64,000 nucleotides of DNA from Opitutaceae bacterium (GTDB lineage Bacteria; Verrucomicrobiota; Verrucomicrobiia; Opitutales; Opitutaceae), in assembly GCA_041395105.1 (NCBI GenBank), contig JAWLBB010000001.1, positions 558,001 through 622,000 of the forward strand, given 5' to 3'. The position numbers and the translations under genes are program-made. Shown here in pieces: positions 7,626 through 15,500 of the stretch. Numbering within the stretch: position 1 is the first letter of the stretch; each line of letters begins with the position of its first letter. A model generated the notes under the pieces. The model was not told the origin of the DNA. It made no database searches and worked only from the letters and a program-made list of their open reading frames with translations.

Positions 7626-9074
7626 GTGGTGACTGACGCTGACAGGGAACTGATACTGCCACTTTTCTTCAGAACGGCGGGCTCCGAGCCCGACCGGGTA
7701 GAGGTGTTGCGGGCTCATGGGTCTTCCCGGCGTCTTTATCGGCTGTTTAAAGGGGCACGCACCGCCATCGGGGTGGTCAATGACGACCTCGCGGAGAACC
7801 GGGCCTTCCTTTCATTTTCCCGGCATTTCCGTTCCGAGGGTCTTCCCGTCCCGGAGATTTTCGACGAGCACGGGGATGGAATGGCCTACCTCGAGGAGGA
7901 TCTCGGGGACGAGACTCTCTTTGACGCGCTGGCGGGTTGGCGACCTGCGACGGGAGAGGCCATTCCAGAGCCGATGACTGCCGCCTACGAAGCCGTGGTG
8001 CGGGAACTGCCGCGATTCCAGGTTACCGGCGGCCGGGGCATTGATTACTCGGTCTGTTATCCGCGGGCGGCTTTCGACCGGCAGTCGATGTTCTGGGACC
8101 TCAATTACTTCAAGTACTACTTTCTGAAACTGGCGCAGGTGCCGTTTCACGAGCAGCATCTCGAGAATGATTTCGAGCGCCTGACCGACTGGCTGCTCGA
8201 GGCGCCATCCGGGTTCTTTCTCTATCGTGATTTCCAGTCCCGGAATATCATGCTCCGGGACGGCAGGCCCTGGTTCATCGACTATCAGGGAGGTCGCCGC
8301 GGTGCCCTGCAGTATGACCTGGCCTCGCTCCTCTTTGATGCGAAGGCGGATCTCCCGCTGGAATTCCGCACCCACCTCAAGGCGGTCTATCTGGAGGCAC
8401 TCAAGACGGTCGATCCCGGCCTGGTCGTGGGCTTCGACGGATGGTTTGAGGGTTTCGTCCTGATGCGGATTCTCCAGGCCATGGGGGCCTACGGGTTCCG
8501 GGGGTTCTACGAGCGCAAGAGTCATTTCCTGCAGAGCGTCCCCTTCGCCATCCGCAACCTTGAGTGGCTCCTTGCCCACAGCCGGTTTCCGGTGGAGCTC
8601 CCGGAATTGATCGGGGCGCTCAAGCGGATCGTGGGATCGACCCGCCTGCGCGAGATCGCCTCCGTTCCGATGCCCCTGACGGTTCATGTCCAGAGCTTCT
8701 CCTACCGCAAAGGGATGCCGGTCGATCAGTCGGGCCACGGCGGCGGTTTTGTACTCGATTGCCGCTCGCTTCCCAATCCGGGGCGTGAGGAGAGGTTTCA
8801 ACAATTGACCGGTGAGGATCCCGAGACGATCGACTGGCTGGAGAAGCAGGAGGATGTCCACGGCTTCCTCACCCGGGTCCGGGACATGATCACCCAGGTC
8901 GTGCAGACGTATCAGCAACGCAACTTCACCTACCTTTCGGTGGCTTTCGGTTGCACCGGCGGTCAGCACCGTTCGGTTTACTGTGCGGCCTCCCTGGCGC
9001 GCTCCCTTGCCCGAATCCCGGGAATCCAGGTGGAGCTGGAACACCGTGACAAACCGGCCTTCCCAAAGCCGTGA
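7626..9074 (+). CDS. AmgK-type sugar kinase fused to a RapZ C-terminal domain
   Basis: 482 residues. Residues 1 to ~330 are an aminoglycoside-phosphotransferase-fold kinase, with the catalytic loop FFLYRDFQSRNIM and the metal-binding WFIDYQGG that characterise AmgK-like anomeric MurNAc/GlcNAc kinases. Residues ~355-482 match the C-terminal half of RapZ: FVLDCRSLPNPG, then AFGCTGGQHRSVY. In E. coli that half binds glucosamine-6-phosphate and the sRNA GlmZ. The RapZ N-terminal P-loop domain is absent and effectively replaced by the sugar kinase. GTG 7626 and GTG 7629 are both possible starts. The gene overlaps the nucleotidyltransferase gene by GTGA, as expected for an amgK-murU unit of cell-wall recycling. 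Molecular role of the RapZ part here is inferred. Confidence 0.82.
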   Translation: MVTDADRELILPLFFRTAGSEPDRVEVLRAHGSSRRLYRLFKGARTAIGVVNDDLAENRAFLSFSRHFRSEGLPVPEIFDEHGDGMAYLEEDLGDETLFDALAGWRPATGEAIPEPMTAAYEAVVRELPRFQVTGGRGIDYSVCYPRAAFDRQSMFWDLNYFKYYFLKLAQVPFHEQHLENDFERLTDWLLEAPSGFFLYRDFQSRNIMLRDGRPWFIDYQGGRRGALQYDLASLLFDAKADLPLEFRTHLKAVYLEALKTVDPGLVVGFDGWFEGFVLMRILQAMGAYGFRGFYERKSHFLQSVPFAIRNLEWLLAHSRFPVELPELIGALKRIVGSTRLREIASVPMPLTVHVQSFSYRKGMPVDQSGHGGGFVLDCRSLPNPGREERFQQLTGEDPETIDWLEKQEDVHGFLTRVRDMITQVVQTYQQRNFTYLSVAFGCTGGQHRSVYCAASLARSLARIPGIQVELEHRDKPAFPKP

Positions 9075-9778
9075 AAGCGATGGTCTTTGCCGCGGGCCTG
9101 GGCACAAGGCTCGGTCCGTTGACTTCAGATCGCCCCAAGGCGCTGGTTGAGGTGGATGGCCGGCCCCTCATCGACCATGTGCTCGGACGCCTGGCCGAAG
9201 CCGGCTTTACCGAGGTCATCGTCAACCTGCACCACTTCGCCGATCAGGTGGAGGCCTGGCTGACGACTCGTGACAGCGGGCCGGCCGTGGCGATCTCCCG
9301 CGAGGAGGTTCTGCTCGATACGGGCGGTGGCCTCAAAAAGGCCGCCTGGTTCTTCGCCGGGGAGAAACATTTCCTGATCCACAACGTCGATGTGCTCAGC
9401 GATATCGACCTCGGGAATCTCTACCGGTCGCATGAGAGCGGTGGACCACTGGCCACCCTCGCGGTCATGCGGAGGAAGGCCTCGCGCTATCTGTTGATCG
9501 ATGAAACGGGCCGGGTTTGCGGGCGTCGGCGCGGCGAGGACGGGACGCCCGATCTGCGGCGCGCCGCCGAGGGGTCCCTGGAAGTGGTCGGTTTTTGCGG
9601 CATCCAGATCGGAACGGCGGAGTTGCTGGAGCGGCTGCCCCCGGTCGGTCGGTATTCAATCACCGATGTCTACCTCGACCTGATCGGGGAAGGGGCGGAT
9701 ATCCGCGCGGCTTCCGTGGACGGCTCACGCTGGCGCGATTGCGGCAGGCCTGAAGATCTCGAATCCTGGAAAGACTGA
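9071..9778 (+). CDS. murU: MurU-type sugar-1-phosphate nucleotidyltransferase
   Basis: 235 residues of the NTP-transferase family. The nucleotide-binding signature MVFAAGLGTRLGPLTSDRPK is at the N-terminus, followed by KALVEVDGRPLIDHVL, the sugar-binding LLDTGGGLKKA and the metal-binding NVDVLSDID. MurU makes UDP-MurNAc from MurNAc-1-phosphate, bypassing de novo synthesis. The short length and direct 4-nt GTGA overlap with an AmgK-like kinase support this over GlmU or RfbA-type enzymes. The substrate could also be another sugar-1-phosphate. Confidence 0.8.
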   Translation: MKAMVFAAGLGTRLGPLTSDRPKALVEVDGRPLIDHVLGRLAEAGFTEVIVNLHHFADQVEAWLTTRDSGPAVAISREEVLLDTGGGLKKAAWFFAGEKHFLIHNVDVLSDIDLGNLYRSHESGGPLATLAVMRRKASRYLLIDETGRVCGRRRGEDGTPDLRRAAEGSLEVVGFCGIQIGTAELLERLPPVGRYSITDVYLDLIGEGADIRAASVDGSRWRDCGRPEDLESWKD

Positions 9779-9803
9779 ACCGCGGGGAGCAGTCGACGAC
9801 CCG

Positions 9804-9826
9804 TTTGTAACATAATACGTTACAAA
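9804..9826. repeat. 23-bp palindromic motif, copy 1
   Basis: TTTGTAAC, a 7-nt centre (ATAATAC) and GTTACAAA. It lies between murU and the truncated glutaminase fusion. The identical 23 nt recur at 11187-11209 and, inverted, at 11281-11303. Confidence 0.9.
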
Positions 9827-9905
9827 TTGCCTTTGGGCGGTAGCCGGCCACACCCCTTGAGAAAGTGCGTCGGAGACGGCGTATCCGATCCTTGAGACCT
9901 ACTTC

Positions 9906-11150
9906 ATGCAGTGTGCCCTCCTTGTCGATTACCGCGCCCTTTCGGTGATGGGCGCCACCCTGGCCAATGGGGGGATCAACCCGATTGCCAATGAAAGGGT
10001 TTTGAGCCGGGTCACGGTGGAGAAGGTCACCAGCGTGATGAGCACCTGTGGGATGTACGACTATTCCGGCAATTGGGCCTTCGAGGTAGGTATCCCGGCC
10101 AAGAGCGGCGTCGGGGGCGGTATCATCGGCGTCCTTCCCGGTCAGCTGAGCATTGCTGTATTCTCTCCGCTCCTCGACGAGAACTACAACAGCATACGGG
10201 GCATCGCGACCTTCCGTGATCTCACCCATCGTTTCGGCCTGCACCTGCTGAACCGTCCTTCGTTGACGAACTATGTGATCCGGCGTTCGTATACCCTGAG
10301 CGAGTTTCATTCGAGCCGGTTTCGCCCGCGGGAGGCGGAAAAGGTTCTGCGAAAGGAGGGCCGCCGGGTTCGCATCTTTGAACTGCAGGGCGACCTCCAT
10401 TTCAGCGCTCTCGAGCGGCTCCTCCATGCCTACCTGCAGACTTTTGAGGAGAATGAACGCATGATCATCGACCTGACCCGGATTGGGAGCATCGATGAAG
10501 CGACCCGCGCGATACTCTTCCGTTTTGCCAGCCAGGTCTTCGAGTCGGGCAAGCGGCTCGCCCTGGTGGATCCGCGGGGGATCTTTTCTTTGGAGGAACG
10601 GCGCAGCCTGGTCCCGATGGCCTTCGTCTACAACGACTGCAACGACACCCTGGAGGATGCGGAGGAGAACCTGCTCGCGCAGTTCGGGGCACGGCTGGAT
10701 GCATCCCTCCGGGTGCCACTCGAGGAAATGGAGCTCCTTCGCGGACTGGATCCGGACGCCCTGGCTGCGATGCGGGGATTTGCGGTCGAACGCGAATTCG
10801 AGGACGGAGCCCGCATCATTGAGCAGGGAACACCGCCCGACGAAATCTTCTTCCTGGCCCGGGGGATCGTGGGGATTGTCCTGCGCCGGGATGCCCCGCT
10901 GACCTTCAAGCAGGTCTCGAGCTTCAGTCCGGGCATGAGTTTCGGAGAATTGTCCTTCCTGCAGGACCATCCTCGCACGGCCGACGTGGTCGCACTCGGT
11001 CCGGTCACGGTCCATGCGGTGTCCAGAACGGCGATCGAGGCTTTCCGGACGGACCATCCCTCGGGCTACCAGACCATCCTGCTCAACATCATCCAGTCCA
11101 TGTCGGAGCGCCTCCTGAGGGCGAACCAGGAAGTGGTGGAACTCAAATAG
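9906..11150 (+). pseudogene. 5'-truncated glutaminase-STAS-cNMP-binding fusion
   Basis: 414 residues. The first ~110 match only the second half of a serine-type glutaminase (QCALLVDYRALSVMGATLANGGINP, split across the start; then GVGGGIIGVLPGQL). The SxxK-containing first half is missing. The matching frame extends upstream to about 9861 and then meets TGA at 9858. Residues ~150-245 are a STAS domain and ~290-405 a cyclic-nucleotide-binding domain (IIEQGTPPDEIFFLARG; GMSFGELSFL). Full members of this architecture are about 600 residues. Only 127 bp separate it from murU, too little for the lost part. Translation from ATG 9906 could still make a STAS/cNMP protein, but glutaminase activity is not expected. 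Palindromes at 9804, 11187 and 11281 bracket it. Confidence 0.72.
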
Positions 11151-11186
11151 GTGCCGCTTGGACAAGATGTCACGCGACCAAGGCAG

Positions 11187-11209
11187 TTTGTAACATAATA
11201 CGTTACAAA
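11187..11209. repeat. 23-bp palindromic motif, copy 2
   Basis: Identical over 23 nt to the copy at 9804-9826, in the same orientation, 36 bp after the stop of the truncated glutaminase fusion. It is preceded by GGCAG, as is copy 3 when read inverted. Confidence 0.9.
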
Positions 11210-11280
11210 ACGGGTTTCGCGGCCGGAGGCCTGCGGGGTCTTTCAGTTCTGTTCCCGGGAGCAATCCGCCCGGGGGACAG

Positions 11281-11303
11281 TTTGTAACGTATTATGTTAC
11301 AAA
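11281..11303. repeat. 23-bp palindromic motif, copy 3 (inverted)
   Basis: The exact reverse complement of the copies at 9804 and 11187, and followed by CTGCC, the complement of the GGCAG that precedes copy 2. Copies 2 and 3 together could form a 117-bp inverted structure between the glutaminase fusion and dppA. Confidence 0.9.
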
Positions 11304-11429
11304 CTGCCGTGGCGCTGGGGTCGATGGAAGGGCAGTTCGGGGGGGACGGGGAATCCACGGGGAATCCACGGAGGATCGATGGGGGGATCCCGTTGACTTC
11401 GGGGGTGGGGGATTCATTTCTGGGGAACC

Positions 11430-12227
11430 ATGAAGAAGATTTTTGTCGGAACGGATATGGAGGGATGTGCCGGGGTGGTTTCGTTTCAGGACCAATCTTA
11501 TCCGACCGGGCGGTATTATGATCAGGGCAAGCGGATCGTGACCGCGGAGATCAATGCGGCGGTCGACGGGATGTTGGAGACCGGAGTGGAGGATATCCTG
11601 GTCTGGGACGGGCACGGTGCCGGGGCGATCTGGTTCGAGGACCTGCATTCGGCGGCGAAGTTGCTGCACGGCCGTCCTTCACCGACCCGGGCGGTGCTGG
11701 ACTCCGTGGTGTCGGATTACGAGGCCTGTGTGATGCTCGGGCAGCACGCCATGGCCGGGATACAGATGAGCAATCAGAATCACACCCAGAGCAGCCAGAC
11801 CATCGACTACTACAAACTGAACGGACAGCTGATCGGGGAAATTGCCCAGTTTGCCCTTTATATGGGGGATCTGGGACTGCCCCTGATATTCCTCTGTGGC
11901 GAAGAGGCTGCCTGCCGGGAGGCGGAGGCCCTGGTTCCCGGCATCGTGACCGCCTCCGTGAAAAAGGGGCTGGGCCGGGGCTCGGCCATCTCTGTATCGG
12001 CCCGGGAAGCACACCGGCGGATTCGCGAAGGGATACGCAAGGCGGTGGAAAACCATCGCGATCATCCGATCGCGCCTCTGGTCTGGGACGGCCCTTTCGT
12101 CCTGGAGAAACGTTTCTTTCATACGGACAATGCCGACGCGGCAGCGGGTCAGGCCGGGGCGGAGCGGGTGGACGGGCAGACCGTCCGTTTTCGCAGCGAC
12201 CGGATCCGGGATATCATCTACCGTTAG
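11430..12227 (+). CDS. dppA: M55 family D-aminopeptidase (DppA-like)
   Basis: 265 residues, about the length of Bacillus DppA, a zinc D-aminopeptidase. The zinc ligands are recognisable in order: D9 and E11 in GTDMEG, H62 in DGHGAG and H106 in GQHAMAG, with the conserved NQNHTQ and CGEEAACREAE following. The family releases N-terminal D-amino acids from short peptides, and a role in using D-Ala peptides from peptidoglycan fits the nearby amgK/murU pair, though they are not co-transcribed. No signal peptide is present. The start ATG 11430 is close to the zinc motif, as usual in the family. Confidence 0.88.
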   Translation: MKKIFVGTDMEGCAGVVSFQDQSYPTGRYYDQGKRIVTAEINAAVDGMLETGVEDILVWDGHGAGAIWFEDLHSAAKLLHGRPSPTRAVLDSVVSDYEACVMLGQHAMAGIQMSNQNHTQSSQTIDYYKLNGQLIGEIAQFALYMGDLGLPLIFLCGEEAACREAEALVPGIVTASVKKGLGRGSAISVSAREAHRRIREGIRKAVENHRDHPIAPLVWDGPFVLEKRFFHTDNADAAAGQAGAERVDGQTVRFRSDRIRDIIYR

Positions 12228-12284
12228 GTGGATGGGCAGGGGGAGGGACGGAAGAACGGAGGAAAGTCCAGGCTCTTTTGGCGC

Positions 12285-12425
12285 TGTAGCAGCGGCGCTC
12301 TGTCGCCGGTCTCGCTGTCTCTGAAGACACCGCGACAGAGCGCGGTGGCTACAGTTTGGGGAACACCGCGCCAGGGCGCTGTGGCTTCGGTTTGGGGAAC
12401 ACTGCGACAGAGCGGGTGGCTACAG
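12285..12425. repeat. Dispersed hairpin repeat (TGTAGC family) with two extra arm copies
   Basis: Positions 12285-12353 run from TGTAGCAGCGGCGCTCTGTC to GACAGAGCGCGGTGGCTACA and form an imperfect long hairpin. Two 36-nt tandem units starting GTTTGGGGAACAC (12354-12389 and 12390-12425) then repeat the right arm. The family recurs at 35837-35903, 36041-36108 and 60996-61064. Together with the terminator this accounts for the gap between dppA and the large secreted protein. Confidence 0.8.
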
Positions 12426-12472
12426 TCATTCGACAACCTGGGGTAGGGCGCGGTGGCGACATTCCGGGCTGC

Positions 12473-12513
12473 AAAAAGGGCCGGCCCTCGAGGGAAGGCC
12501 GGCCCGGATTTTT
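12473..12513 (-). terminator. Bidirectional terminator-like hairpin
   Basis: The arms GGGCCGGCC (12478-12486) and GGCCGGCCC (12497-12505) pair. Five A residues on the left (12473-12477) give a T tract for the minus-strand gene ending at 12532, and five T residues on the right (12509-12513) would serve plus-strand transcripts from dppA. Confidence 0.8.
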
Positions 12514-12531
12514 GCGTTGCCGTTTGGCAGC

Positions 12532-15500
12532 CTACGGTTGAACCACCTCGTAGACTTCGACCAGGGCGACGCCGGAGGTTCCGCCCACTCCCGAGACTTT
12601 GATGGTGTAGCGCCCGGCATCGAGGGTGACGAGGGCGGCGGCGTCCTTGCTGCCGTCGACGAGATTGAAGGCGCCCACCCGGGTGGCCGCTTCGTTGAGC
12701 TCGGACAGGTTGGCCGCTTTTTGCCAATCATCGTTGGTCGCGACGGCGAGCTTGTCCTGGAAGACGGTCAGGGTCGGGTCTTCGAGGAAGCCATTGACAT
12801 TGAACCCGGCCAGGGTGGGGCCGATGGCGCGGATGAGGTACTGTTTGGTTTCATCGCCATCGACCACGAAGCCGGGGATGAGGACATCGGCGCCGACCCC
12901 GACCTGGGCCCGGCCTGATATGTTGACCAGCCGGCTGCCCTCGGCGTTGCCGTCGGCATCGTAGACCTCGACCAGCGAGACCCCGGTGGTGGCGCCTACT
13001 CCGGACACCTTCACGGTGTAGGCCCCGGGGACGAGGGTGACGAGGGCGGACGCGTCCTTGCTGCCCGATGGCAGATCAAAGGCACCGGTGGTGACGAAGG
13101 AGGCGAGCATATCGTTCAGGTTGGCCGCGGTCTCCCAGTTGTCATTGGTCCCGATGATCTCCTTGTTGCTGTTGAGCACCTGGAGAATGGGATCCTGAAG
13201 GAAGCCGGTTACGCCGAAGTCAGCCAGCTTGGGTCCGATTGCCCGGATGAGGAGCTTCTTGGGCACCTCGCCTTCGATGACGAAACCGGGAATGAGGATG
13301 TCGGCTCCCGTCCCGACCTGGGCGCGGGTTGAGATATTGCCCAGCCAGGTGGAGATGGCCTGGATGGCCGCATAGATCGCCTCGACCGCGCTGTCCGAAG
13401 ACACGGTCAGGGTGGTGATGGCCGAGTTGGGATCGGTCACCCCGGCCCCTTCCCAGCGCACGAACTTGTAGCCTTCGGGGATGGCGGCGGCGATCTGGAT
13501 CGTCTCGCCGTTGATATAGGTGCCGGAACCGGTCCCGCCCACCACCTGAATGATGTAGGGGACAACGGCTCGGTATACGGGCTGGATCTCGGTGTCGGAG
13601 CTGAGAATCAGGGTGGTGATGGGCGAATCCGGGTCGCTGACTCCGGTGCCCTTCCAGCCATCGAAGACATACTGGCCGATCTTCGCAGGGGCCTCCAGGG
13701 TGACGGTGGATCCTATGTCGTAGCTGCGCTCGAAAGATCCTTCTCCGTTCTGTCGTTGGTTCAGGTCCTCCTTGCTGACCTTGACCAGCGGCTGGGCGCC
13801 CTCCTCATCTCCGACGATCTTGAGCTTCTTGATCTGGTCGTTGGTCCGGGAGAAGGAGTAGACCAACTCCACCCGCATGCGGGTGATCCTGGTATCGGCG
13901 CCGAACCGGCTGTTCGTCTGCTTGGTCAGGATGAGGTCGGCTTTGGCGGCGGGACGCGAGTAGAGCAGGAGGTTCTCGGTCGAAGTCGACTTCGAGCCGG
14001 TGGAGAGAAGGGACTTGAGAAGCGACTCTTCGGCCGGATCGAGGATGATGGGATCGAGCATGCCGTCGAAGGGATCGAAGCGGGTGCCCCACTCGATCTT
14101 GTTGCGTGTCTCTTCATTGTAGTGACGAAAGAGATACGTTTCGCCTTCTTTCTGGAGCGAGGACACTCCGGAGTGCTGGAAGATGATGTCAGAGTAGAAG
14201 ATGTCGTCCTTGTCTCCGACGTAATCCACATCGAGGTCTATGACCTGGAGGTCATAGATACGCAGGTTCTCCTGATCGGGCAGGAAGAGTCCCTCGTCGT
14301 AGAGGTTGAGGGCGGTTGGCTGCCCGGTGTTCAGCTGGTCGAGAACTTTCTGGGAGAGGGAGATCCGGACCGGGGCGGAGAGGGCTGGCCGGTTCGAGTT
14401 GTACTCGTCGAGGATGCTGAAGACGACCGAGGAGATCTGGTCCTCATAGACCGCCTGAAGCGACTCGAATTGTTCCGGGGTCAGGTCGGAGGTCTTGTCG
14501 GCCGGATCGGTGTAGGTGGCCAGTTCCTGGAACTTGTCGAAGATCTTGGTCAGGTCGAGTTCCGCGTCGTAGGGCTTGAGCATCCGGTATTCGTAGGCGC
14601 GGGCCATGAAGTAGTGGTACTTGAGCAGGCGGTCCCGGGCCCGCTGGTTCATCGCGTCGAGGTAGCTGAGGGTCTCCGCGTCAAGAACCAGGCTGTTGTC
14701 CTGGATATTGCGGTTGAGGACGTCGACGATGATCAGGTTCTTTGAGATGGCCAGGGTCAGATTGACGACCTGCTGCATGGTCTGGGCGAGTTCGACCGCG
14801 AACTCGACCTTTTGTTTGTTCAGTTTCTTGATCTTCGCGATCTGCTCCTTGTAGGCGGGCTCGTCGGCGAGGAGGCGTTGCAGTTCGGCCTCGACTTCGG
14901 GGGTCGGACTCTGGGAGTTGCGGATCTGGTTCAGGCTTTCACCCAGGACGTCCATGATGGGGCCCTGGAGTTCGCGCATCTTCTGTTGCTGGATCTTGTT
15001 CTGCTCCGCCTCGAGGTCCTCGAGATCGAGTTCGCCGGCCTCGATTTTCTGGGCATTGGCCTTTTCCGTCATTTTGTAATTCACGAAATCGCCGGCCACG
15101 TTGGTCCCGATGATCAGGGCATTTTCTTCCAGCGGCGCGTCCGGATCGGCATCGGCAATCTGGGAGAGGGTGCTACCGGCCAGACCGACGTAGGGCTGAC
15201 CGACCGGGAAGATCTCGGCCACCGCGCCGAGGGCTTTGGCGGTCTTCTTGAGAAGGGCGATGTTCTTGGCCTTGTCGATCAGGTCGTTCTTGATTGATTC
15301 GATGTCGATTTTGGCCTGGTCGATCCCTGTCTGGACGGTCTGGGCCTTGAACTCGAGTCCGGGCACGGTGGCAACCACTTGGGTGTATTCGTCGCGATCG
15401 GCCTTCAGCTCCTCCTTGAGCTGTTCACGCATCGCGGTCATCGCCTCGATCTTGTCGGCGATGGTCTCGGCTTTGTCCCCCAGCCAGTAATTGAGGTACA

